NCBI GenBank assembly: GCA_031424015.1
Contig: JANPGR010000079.1
Span: 1 to 14,648 of the forward strand
DNA: 14,648 nucleotides
Origin: JANPGR01 sp031424015
GTDB lineage: Bacteria; Patescibacteriota; Minisyncoccia; Phycocordibacterales; UBA1006
Direction of reading: 5' to 3'
Position 1 is the first letter of the stretch. Every line of letters begins with the position of its first letter. The notes beneath the pieces are model-generated. The model made no database searches. It was given only the letters and a program-made list of their open reading frames with translations, and was not told the origin of the DNA. Position numbers and translations under genes: made by a program. Positions 7,296 to 13,230 of this stretch are shown here, piece after piece.

Positions 7296-8555
7296 ATGAA
7301 ATCAGAACAGGATATGACATTGTGGCAAGAGCTCGAATGGCGCGGATTAGTCTATCAGACCACCTTGACCGACCCGAGCATTCTCGAAAACGGACCAGCC
7401 ACGTTTTATCACGGGTTTGATGCTTCTGCCGATTCTCAGACCGTAGGGAATCTGGCGTCGATGATGATCGATTTGTGTTTTCTCCGTCATGGGCATCGGG
7501 CGATCGTGCTGGCAGGCGGTGCGACCAGCCTGATCGGGGATGCAGGTGGACGCGACAAAGAGCGCCCAATGCAGAGCATCGAGACTATCAATCACAATAT
7601 CGAGTGTGCAAAAAAACAACTCCAAAAGATTTATGGATTGTATAATTTCACTCTTGTGAACAATATCGACTGGACCCGGGGGATGGACGTGTTGGATTTC
7701 TTGCGAGATATCGGAAAGAATTTTAACGTAGGGGAAATGATAAAAAAAGACTACATCGCGACCAGAATAGGAGAGGGCGGTAATGGAATTTCTTTTACCG
7801 AATTTTCCTATTCACTCCTGCAGGCGTATGATTTTCTCGTTCTCTTTGATAGATATAACTGCACCGTGCAGTTATGTGGTGCTGATCAATGGACGAATTG
7901 CCTAGCAGGGGTTGAATTGATAAAGAAAAAACGAGGTGCAGAATCCCATGTAATAACCAATCCTCTCATAATCAATAGATCAACAGGTAAAAAATTTGGC
8001 AAATCAGAAGAAGGCGCTATATGGCTCGATCCCATAAAAACACCTCCATATAAATTTTATCAATTTTGGTATAATATTGACGACGAGAGTGCTCTCGAAT
8101 ATATAAAAATATTTACCAAGATTTTACCACCAGAATATGATGAAATGGTAAATGAATTCAACCAAAACACCAGCTCTCGTAGTGTTCAAAAATATTTAGC
8201 ATATAACGTGACAGAAATGGTGCATTCAGGGCAGGTTGCAGATGACTGCGTGTCAGTATCACAATTCTTGTTTGGTGAGAAAAAGATTTCTGATCTGAGT
8301 TCGGATCAGATCACTATGGTTTTGTCGATGATTACTGTGATCGATTACACTGGCGAACCCCTGTTGGATGTTCTGATCTCTGTTGGTGTTGCGCCTTCAA
8401 AATCCAAAGCACGCGAGCTCATCAATTCAGGAGCAATCACGATCAATGATACAAAGATCACCGAAGAAAATTATATCGTTCCAAATGAATTATTTATAAA
8501 CAATGTATGTATTATACGTAAAGGCAAAAAAGAATACTTTGGACTTAAAAAATAA
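7296..8555 (+). CDS. tyrS: Tyrosyl-tRNA synthetase (divergent HIGH motif)
   Basis: A 419-residue class I synthetase that charges tRNA-Tyr. The catalytic domain spans about 30-260, the helical region to about 345, and a C-terminal S4-like RNA-binding domain about 354-415. Tyrosine-pocket residues appear intact: Tyr38 (YHGFD), Asp82 (IGD), Tyr172, Gln176 and Asp179 (SLLQAYDF). The KMSKS loop is KFGKS (233-237), the usual bacterial form. Odd points: the HIGH signature, normally DPTADSLHIGN/H, reads DASADSQTVGN (43-53), so the catalytic His becomes Thr50. The GGSDQWGNI motif reads CGADQWTNC (194-202). The gene is full length and shows no sign of decay, and it is presumably the cell's working TyrRS, but this window alone cannot show it is the only one. 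Transcribed from a TATACT promoter; a stand-alone tRNA-binding gene lies downstream. Confidence 0.92.
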   Translation: MKSEQDMTLWQELEWRGLVYQTTLTDPSILENGPATFYHGFDASADSQTVGNLASMMIDLCFLRHGHRAIVLAGGATSLIGDAGGRDKERPMQSIETINHNIECAKKQLQKIYGLYNFTLVNNIDWTRGMDVLDFLRDIGKNFNVGEMIKKDYIATRIGEGGNGISFTEFSYSLLQAYDFLVLFDRYNCTVQLCGADQWTNCLAGVELIKKKRGAESHVITNPLIINRSTGKKFGKSEEGAIWLDPIKTPPYKFYQFWYNIDDESALEYIKIFTKILPPEYDEMVNEFNQNTSSRSVQKYLAYNVTEMVHSGQVADDCVSVSQFLFGEKKISDLSSDQITMVLSMITVIDYTGEPLLDVLISVGVAPSKSKARELINSGAITINDTKITEENYIVPNELFINNVCIIRKGKKEYFGLKK

Positions 8556-8559
8556 ACAC

Positions 8560-8796
8560 GTATTTGTTTTGGGGTGGCTATAGTTAGATGTATTTGCGGG
8601 GACAGGTTAATAATAGACTTCTTTCAAAACCTTCCAAAACACGAGTCATAGCTCTCATCCTCATCGACCAGAGCCTTTATGAGTAAGATCTCATCACTGG
8701 TGTTGTCGATTGCGGATAGGTTTTCTCAGTGTTTTGAAAGAAGTCTAATGATACATCAGACCAAAATGTGTGTATTTGTTTTGAGAAGGCTATAGT
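8560..8796 (+). repeat. Imperfect 25-bp direct repeats flanking the inverted-repeat element
   Basis: Copies at 8560-8584 and 8772-8796 match at 22 of 25 positions (GTATTTGTTTTG, six variable bases with three mismatches, CTATAGT). The downstream copy contains the -35 of the 8812 gene. The upstream copy lacks a following TATACT and looks like a non-functional duplicate. The inverted-repeat element lies between them. Confidence 0.7.
8614..8747. mobile_element. MITE-like element with 17-bp perfect terminal inverted repeats
   Basis: TAGACTTCTTTCAAAAC (8614-8630) is the exact reverse complement of 8731-8747. The element is 134 bp including the terminal TA pairs and encodes nothing. If TA is the duplicated target, the element proper is 8616-8745, which would fit an IS630/Tc1-type transposase acting in trans. 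An alternative duplication, TAAT at 8611-8614 and 8746-8749, is also possible. Inside, ATGAG (8679-8683) and CTCAT (8690-8694) form a small hairpin. Confidence 0.6.
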
Positions 8797-8803
8797 GTAT
8801 ACT
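8776..8803 (+). promoter_or_regulatory. Promoter of the tRNA-binding protein gene
   Basis: TTGTTT (8776-8781) and TATACT (8798-8803) are 16 nt apart, and the -10 ends 8 nt before the ATG at 8812. The -35 half lies in the repeated 25-bp segment. Confidence 0.65.
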
Positions 8804-8811
8804 GGACATAT

Positions 8812-9180
8812 ATGGAAACAATTTCTCTCGAACAGTTACATCAGTGCGACATACGGGTAGGTATTATTCGTTTTGTCGAACCCGTCCCCGGATCTTCAAA
8901 GCTCTTGCGGTGTTTGGTCGAATTTAGTGATGACGTTGCAACTCAGGGCTATGTGCGTGATGACGGCAGTGTATTTCGCGTTCGTCAGATACTGTCAGGA
9001 ATTCACTCGTATTTCAATCCGATTGATTTGATTGATACCTATGCTCTGTATATTATCAATCTCGAACCACGTCAGATGATGGGATACGAGAGTCAGGGGA
9101 TGCTCCTGGCTGTGGGTGATAATGACTGCGTTATGTTGCGACCCCACAAACCTGTGTCACCAGGTTCTGCGATTCATTAA
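8812..9180 (+). CDS. Stand-alone tRNA-binding OB-fold protein (CsaA / EMAP-II type)
   Basis: A 122-residue protein that is essentially one tRNA-binding domain (PF01588-like), the OB fold found at the C-terminus of MetRS, in Arc1p/EMAP-II and alone in CsaA. Visible family features are DIRVG.I (13-19), PGSSKLLRCLVEF (26-38), QILSGIHSYF (about 59-68) and the NLEPRQMMGYESQGMLLA signature (about 83-100). In other proteins this domain binds the tRNA elbow and helps a synthetase hold its tRNA. The gene is just downstream of tyrS, so it could assist TyrRS or MetRS in trans, but this is inference. It has its own TATACT promoter. The next gene starts 11 nt after its stop. Confidence 0.85.
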   Translation: METISLEQLHQCDIRVGIIRFVEPVPGSSKLLRCLVEFSDDVATQGYVRDDGSVFRVRQILSGIHSYFNPIDLIDTYALYIINLEPRQMMGYESQGMLLAVGDNDCVMLRPHKPVSPGSAIH

Positions 9181-9191
9181 TACTGCATACT

Positions 9192-10127
9192 ATGACAACA
9201 CACACTGAACCAGTTTCGGTTGTCGCGGTACATTGCTTGTCCTCTGGAGACAAGAGATTTTTGCAGTATATGACAAATGGTAATTACCCAATAGCGTTTT
9301 CTCAGTATGTAGTTAATCAGGAGTTAGAACAGCAAAATACTCTTATGCATATACATATTCCAGAATCGAGTTATGTATACGGATCTACCTTTCTAGTTGA
9401 TCAATCAACAGAAGATTCTCATATCTACGCTGATTTGCATCAGAAGGGTTACAAGGATCATGGAATTATACATACCCAACCAATCGCTCCAGGCCACGTA
9501 GGCTGGTCTGCTGTACCTATTCCAGACATAGGTACTCATACCGAATACCACACAAAAGGCCGCATTATGTCAGGATTACTAGGCCTCTCTCGCGTTTTGG
9601 GGATACCGGATGACGTGATGTTCCTCTGGGTTTCTGTCGAGAGGTACGAATCGACCGTTGCCTTGATCTGCGGTAATCATATCGTGCGTCATAATACTAT
9701 TCCTGTAGGGACGAGCCTGTTGGTTCAGTCTATTGTAGATGTATTAAATGTAGACGTTCCGTTTGCTCGATCGGTTATAGAAAAACACGGGCTTATGCAC
9801 TCACATCATGACAGGTCTCTGCGAGAGGTTTTGACAAATTGTTTGTCCCCGCTGGTTCAAATCATCACAGAAACTCTGGAGTTTGCGCAAAACGCTCCGT
9901 ATCGTACGGCAATAGAACGCAAGCCTGTACAATTATGGGTATGTGGTGGTGTAGGGGCTGTCAATATTCCAGGGCTAGCTGAATACCTAGGGCTATCGAT
10001 TCCCGTCCCTCTCTATACAAATATTCATAGTTATTATCAGGGGTTGATTCAATCCTCAGATACTCCAATTACCGCAAAAACACTCCCTAAATACTATATT
10101 CTCCTCGGATTGACTGCTCTCGGATAA
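9192..10127 (+). CDS. Divergent actin-like / PilM-like protein
   Basis: A 311-residue cytosolic protein with no signal peptide or membrane helix. The C-terminal part resembles the adenosine motif of PilM/FtsA-type ASKHA ATPases: LWVCGGVGAVNIPGLAEYLGL (about 252-272) followed by IPVPLY. An upstream segment, VSVERYESTVALICGNHIV with HNTIPVG, looks like their phosphate-2 strand pair and following loop, but without the usual DxGxxx residues. The N-terminal third (1-110) is not recognisable and lacks a clear phosphate-1 motif, so ATP hydrolysis is doubtful. PilM normally links PilN to the type IV pilus motor, and pilT/pilC lie 7 kb upstream. It sits between the tRNA-binding gene (11 nt) and the twin pilins. 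Hypothetical is the safe alternative. Confidence 0.5.
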   Translation: MTTHTEPVSVVAVHCLSSGDKRFLQYMTNGNYPIAFSQYVVNQELEQQNTLMHIHIPESSYVYGSTFLVDQSTEDSHIYADLHQKGYKDHGIIHTQPIAPGHVGWSAVPIPDIGTHTEYHTKGRIMSGLLGLSRVLGIPDDVMFLWVSVERYESTVALICGNHIVRHNTIPVGTSLLVQSIVDVLNVDVPFARSVIEKHGLMHSHHDRSLREVLTNCLSPLVQIITETLEFAQNAPYRTAIERKPVQLWVCGGVGAVNIPGLAEYLGLSIPVPLYTNIHSYYQGLIQSSDTPITAKTLPKYYILLGLTALG

Positions 10128-10180
10128 ATATTTGCATGGTTTTTTGTAGATATAAAATATCAAATCCACAGCCCGAGGCA

Positions 10181-10210
10181 TTGCGGTAGGGGTTCTGTTC
10201 CTGGTATACT
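10181..10210 (+). promoter_or_regulatory. Promoter of the twin pilin operon
   Basis: TTGCGG (10181-10186) and TATACT (10205-10210) are 18 nt apart. Unlike the others, this -10 is 51 nt from the ATG at 10262, giving a real 5' leader of about 44 nt. A TTG at 10226 is 15 nt from the box, but the paralogue at 10700 shows that translation starts at 10262. Confidence 0.6.
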
Positions 10211-10261
10211 AAGGGGGTCTCATTATTGGACTCATCTAATCATATATATATTCATCATTTT

Positions 10262-10663
10262 ATGAAATCATTATCTACAAAAATTATGCAGAGCTCGGTC
10301 GTTATGACTCTGACTGCGTTCCTGTTGCCTGCATTTGCATCAGCACAGGTGGTTGCTGGAGGCACCAGGCTTACGACTTGGATCACAAAGGCATATAATC
10401 TAGTACGTTGGTTGCCACCATTTCTCGTTTCTATTGCAGTACTCTTGCTCATCGTAAATGTTATTCGGTATGTTATTATGGGTGACAGTGGCAAGAAAAA
10501 AGACGCCTTGGCAGATATAGGCTGGTCATTCTTTGGGCTCGTATTCGTATTGTCTATCTGGGGGCTCCTCGCGTTTGTCTCTGGAACGTTAGGTTTGGGA
10601 ATAGGTGGAAATATCAACAGCAACTTTGTCCCAGGTGTGGATGTCGCTGCTCCTAATTTCTAA
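10262..10663 (+). CDS. Two-helix pilin, T4SS_pilin (VirB2/TrbC-like) type, copy A
   Basis: A 133-residue small exported membrane protein. The signal peptide (1-28, cleavage near ASA/Q) is followed by a short extracytoplasmic segment, a first hydrophobic helix (about 49-72, from LPPFLVS), a charged cytoplasmic loop with GKKK (about 77-80) and a second helix (about 88-110, from GWSFFGL), then a Gly/Asn-rich tail ending PNF. This is the layout of VirB2/TrbC pilins and the PF18895-type pilins common in CPR genomes. The start at 10262 is set by the identical start of copy B. Copy B follows after 36 nt. Whether it forms a filament, a secretion channel or a membrane assembly cannot be told here. No other T4SS genes are in the window. 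Confidence 0.75.
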   Translation: MKSLSTKIMQSSVVMTLTAFLLPAFASAQVVAGGTRLTTWITKAYNLVRWLPPFLVSIAVLLLIVNVIRYVIMGDSGKKKDALADIGWSFFGLVFVLSIWGLLAFVSGTLGLGIGGNINSNFVPGVDVAAPNF

Positions 10664-10699
10664 TACAGCAAAATTATTCTAGAAAATAAAATCCTATTT

Positions 10700-11101
10700 A
10701 TGAAATCATTATCTACAAAAATTATGCAGAGCTCGGTCGTTATGACACTGACCGCATTCCTCTTGCCTGTATTTGCGTCCGCACAGGTGCTTGCATCCGG
10801 TACTCGACTGAGCACTTGGATTACAAAAGCATATAATCTAGTGCGCTGGTTGCCTCCATTTCTCGTTTCTATCGCTGTCCTTTTGCTCATCGTAAATGTT
10901 ATTCGTTATGTTATTATGGGTGAAAATGGAAAGAAAAAAGAAGCTCTCAAAGAAATCGGATGGTCATTCTTTGGTCTCGTGTTCGTGTTGTCTATTTGGG
11001 GGCTCCTCGCGTTTATCTCGGGAACTCTAGCTCTGCCTTTTGGCGGCACTCTTCCTACGACCATGGTTCCAGACGTAAATGTTCCTAATCCTAATTTCTA
11101 A
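10700..11101 (+). CDS. Two-helix pilin, T4SS_pilin (VirB2/TrbC-like) type, copy B
   Basis: A 133-residue paralogue of copy A with the same length, signal peptide and two helices. By direct comparison about 110 of 133 residues match. Differences cluster in the cytoplasmic loop (GDSGKKKDALAD versus GENGKKKEALKE) and the C-terminal 23 residues. The first 47 bases of both genes are identical, though later synonymous sites differ, suggesting gene conversion or RNA-level constraint at the start. No promoter or Shine-Dalgarno sequence is seen in the 36-nt gap, so it is probably co-transcribed with copy A. An intrinsic terminator follows 24 nt after the stop. Confidence 0.75.
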   Translation: MKSLSTKIMQSSVVMTLTAFLLPVFASAQVLASGTRLSTWITKAYNLVRWLPPFLVSIAVLLLIVNVIRYVIMGENGKKKEALKEIGWSFFGLVFVLSIWGLLAFISGTLALPFGGTLPTTMVPDVNVPNPNF

Positions 11102-11125
11102 AGTAAGATATCTTATAAAAAACAG

Positions 11126-11151
11126 AAACCCACAGCTCTGCTGTGGGTTTT
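11126..11151 (+). terminator. Intrinsic terminator of the pilin operon
   Basis: An 11-bp perfect stem (AAACCCACAGC 11126-11136, loop TCT, GCTGTGGGTTT 11140-11150) ends in four Ts (11148-11151), with an A-rich left flank that makes it potentially bidirectional. Confidence 0.8.
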
Positions 11152-11207
11152 GAGTTGTTGTACAGCAATAGACAGAATACCTTGAATTTATGTTCACCAC
11201 TTTGTTG

Positions 11208-11233
11208 GTCATCCTCGCTTGCCGAGGATCTAG
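11208..11233 (+). repeat. REP-like palindrome, copy 2
   Basis: GTC, ATCCTCG, loop CTTGC, CGAGGAT, CTAG. It has a 7-bp stem and keeps the same GTCAT and ATCTAG edges as copy 1 at 5478, while the stem sequence differs but still pairs. Confidence 0.6.
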
Positions 11234-11275
11234 GGTAGCCACTACATAACCTTTCTATTTAAATCTTTACATACC

Positions 11276-11302
11276 CGAGATTCCTGCCTGCGCAGGAATG
11301 AC
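11276..11302 (-). repeat. REP-like palindrome, copy 3
   Basis: On the minus strand: GTC, ATTCCTGC, GCAG, GCAGGAAT, CTCG. Compared with copy 1 the stem has a C-to-T and matching G-to-A change, so pairing is kept. It is in the opposite orientation to copies 1 and 2. Confidence 0.7.
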
Positions 11303-11345
11303 AATACCTTTTTTCAAAAACCTATACAGTAATGGCCTTGATATA

Positions 11346-11385
11346 CGGCGGCGTAGCCGTCTTCCCAGGCTCGACCTGGGATCCA
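11346..11385 (+). repeat. Double hairpin related to the palindrome family
   Basis: CGGC (11346-11349) pairs with GCCG (11356-11359), and TCCCAGG (11363-11369) pairs with CCTGGGA (11375-11381) around loop CTCGA. The right edge GGGATCCATA resembles the edge of the 7147-7208 unit. GGCGTAGC followed by GTCT also recurs near 13093. Confidence 0.5.
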
Positions 11386-11501
11386 TAATAAAGAGTATCA
11401 CTTTAAACCCATGCTTATTCCTGGGTTCAGGCTTTGAATATTTGTCACAATAGTGAATTGTATATTTTATACACAACCTTACTCTTTTCTGAAAAATCCT
11501 G

Positions 11502-11507
11502 TATACT
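11502..11507 (+). promoter_or_regulatory. -10 box (TATACT) of the small membrane protein gene
   Basis: TATACT ends 8 nt before the ATG at 11516. A weak -35-like TTACTC (11479-11484) lies 17 nt upstream. It argues against the longer frame beginning at 11453. Confidence 0.55.
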
Positions 11508-11515
11508 ATACCTAT

Positions 11516-11806
11516 ATGACACTCGAACGATATATTGGATATAGTGGATTTTTCTTGATATTTTTTCACGCGATTCCATTCTCTCAACCTTTGGTCAATA
11601 CGATCACTATCGTATTGGCTGTTGGTCTGATATTGGCTGCTACCTACCTGCGGTGGAAGAAACGCATCCACACCTATATGAATAGTCACGGAGGGAACAT
11701 GAGTATTCCGCGATTCTTTGAAAACCTAGAACAACACAAAACAGGACCAAAAAAAACTACCACACCTACCGTAGTCGATACTGAATACTCAGAATCAGGT
11801 GAATAG
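11516..11806 (+). CDS. Small membrane protein of unknown function
   Basis: A 96-residue protein I do not recognise. Two hydrophobic segments are visible, about 5-23 (aromatic-rich) and 26-45, joined by a short Pro/Ser turn. They are followed by a basic stretch (RWKKR, about 46-50) and a polar tail rich in Lys, Thr and Glu that is probably cytoplasmic by the positive-inside rule. The start is fixed by the TATACT box at 11502. The DUF4015 gene begins 5 nt after its stop, so the two are almost certainly co-transcribed and may work together at the envelope. Confidence 0.7.
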   Translation: MTLERYIGYSGFFLIFFHAIPFSQPLVNTITIVLAVGLILAATYLRWKKRIHTYMNSHGGNMSIPRFFENLEQHKTGPKKTTTPTVVDTEYSESGE

Positions 11807-11811
11807 TTTTT

Positions 11812-13068
11812 ATGAATATACATAAATTTGGTTGGTTTCTCGTTTCAATATTCATCGGTGTTGGATTGGGGTTGTTTTTTTATACTCAGTATTACAGCCT
11901 AGCAGAGGGAGAGGGTCCAGACCTGTCAGGTGTACTCGTAAAACCAGTGAATCAAATATCAACACAGGCAACGATCGCCCTGGCTCTGAATGCGACAGAT
12001 GAGCATGTGTTGCCTCTGTCAGAGGTTGCTGTGTCTCATATCAAAACTCCGGAATCTGTTCGTGGGTTGTATATGTCTTCGTGGGTTATGGGTACAAAGA
12101 GCGCGAGAGACAGAGTGATAGAGGCCGCAGAGTCAGGTGATATTAATGCTTTGGTAATTGATATAAAAGACGCAACAGGAAAACTATCTTATACTGGGAC
12201 TGATCCACTCATAGAAAAATATGGTAGTTACTCAAATCGAGTAAAAGACATCCAAGACATAATAAAAGACCTCCACAAAAAAGGATTCTATGTGATTGGT
12301 CGCGTATCAGTATTTCAGGATCCTGTCGCTGCCGAGTATGATATTGACAGTGCGGTCCAGAATCCTGATGGGACACTGTGGCAAGATCGGAATCGTTTGA
12401 CCTGGGTAGACCCGAGCTCAGAAAAACATTGGCAGTATATCACGGCAATCGCCCGGGAATCGTATCGATTGGGGTTTGACGAGATCAATCTGGATTATGT
12501 CAGGTTTCCTACAGACGGAAAATCGTCAGATATGACTTTTATGATTTCAGGACAAAAACCTGACAAATCTGCAATCATAACAAAATTTTTCCAGTATATG
12601 GATGCTGAAATTAGACAAAAATCAGGAATCCCGATGTCGGCTGACGTGTTCGGTTTGACTACAACGGTCCCTGATACGAACGATGTTGGTATAGGTCAGA
12701 ACTGGATAGCATTGTTGCCGTATGTGGATGCATTGTGCCCTATGATTTATCCTTCGCATTATGCTAATGGATCCTTTGGCTATAAAAATCCCGCAGAATA
12801 TCCCTATGAGATTATTACCAAGGCTCTCGAAGGAGCCATAGCAAAAAATAAAACAGCAGGACAACCACTGTCAAAAATCCGCCCCTGGATACAAGATTTT
12901 GATATGGGTGCAAAGTACGAAGTAGATAAAGTTAAAGCGCAAATACGAGCAGGGAATGATTTGGGAATTACTTCGTATCTCTCTTGGGATCCTGCTAATA
13001 GATATACTCCAGGTGCGTATGAAAAAATACAGCAAAAATCAGAAACACCAATAGTGGAAAAAGAGTAG
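11812..13068 (+). CDS. DUF4015-type putative glycoside hydrolase, membrane-anchored
   Basis: A 418-residue protein with one N-terminal transmembrane anchor (about 7-26) and an outer TIM-barrel-like domain of the DUF4015 family (PF13200-like, putative glycosyl hydrolase), about 83-405. Family motifs are GLYMSSW (85-91), DINALVIDIKD (110-120), VIGRVSVFQDP (161-171), WVDPSSEKHW (198-207), FDEINLDYVRFP (222-233), MSADVFG (275-281) and MIYPSHYANG (311-320). Candidate catalytic acids are Asp223/Glu224, Asp228 and Asp278. No enzymatic activity is firmly established for most members; action on a cell-surface polysaccharide is inferred. It starts 5 nt after the small membrane protein stop with no Shine-Dalgarno sequence. 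Confidence 0.82.
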   Translation: MNIHKFGWFLVSIFIGVGLGLFFYTQYYSLAEGEGPDLSGVLVKPVNQISTQATIALALNATDEHVLPLSEVAVSHIKTPESVRGLYMSSWVMGTKSARDRVIEAAESGDINALVIDIKDATGKLSYTGTDPLIEKYGSYSNRVKDIQDIIKDLHKKGFYVIGRVSVFQDPVAAEYDIDSAVQNPDGTLWQDRNRLTWVDPSSEKHWQYITAIARESYRLGFDEINLDYVRFPTDGKSSDMTFMISGQKPDKSAIITKFFQYMDAEIRQKSGIPMSADVFGLTTTVPDTNDVGIGQNWIALLPYVDALCPMIYPSHYANGSFGYKNPAEYPYEIITKALEGAIAKNKTAGQPLSKIRPWIQDFDMGAKYEVDKVKAQIRAGNDLGITSYLSWDPANRYTPGAYEKIQQKSETPIVEKE

Positions 13069-13086
13069 TTTAGAGCCTGTCGAATC

Positions 13087-13166
13087 AGGATGGCGTAGCT
13101 GTCTGGGGTAAAGAAAACAAGAAGTACATAGTACGACTATGGTTTCAAAATCCGTACAGCAATAGA
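13087..13166 (+). repeat. Intergenic repeat fragments
   Basis: Between the DUF4015 gene and the protease gene, GGCGTAGC.GTCT (near 13092-13103) echoes 11350-11362, and GTACAGCAATAGA (13154-13166) is identical to 11160-11172. The CATAG/CTATG arms (13127-13131, 13137-13141) could form a small hairpin without a T-run. These look like scattered pieces of a dispersed repeat, and no clear terminator is seen. Confidence 0.4.
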
Positions 13167-13216
13167 TATTCTTTTCTAGTTCCTTGTCCACAGTCACACA
13201 AAGCCAAAATGTCTGG

Positions 13217-13222
13217 TATACT
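13217..13222 (+). promoter_or_regulatory. -10 box (TATACT) of the S41 protease gene
   Basis: TATACT ends exactly 8 nt before the ATG at 13231. The preceding TCTGG gives a GG before the box as at 202 and 10205. No convincing -35 is seen. Confidence 0.6.
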
Positions 13223-13230
13223 AGGTCTGT

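Larger units (their letters stand above)
11102..11501. other. Intergenic region rich in small palindromes
   Basis: No gene is supported in this stretch. It holds the pilin terminator, then three palindromes (11208-11233, 11276-11302, 11346-11381), then an AT-rich segment up to the promoter of the 11516 gene. The minus-strand reading frame across 11267-11689 is an artefact: it runs through the palindromes and overlaps a supported gene. Confidence 0.6.

Noticed and set aside
11267..11689. A 140-residue minus-strand frame
   Set aside because: It runs through intergenic palindromes (giving the well-known artefact peptide IPAQAGI) and overlaps the supported gene at 11516.
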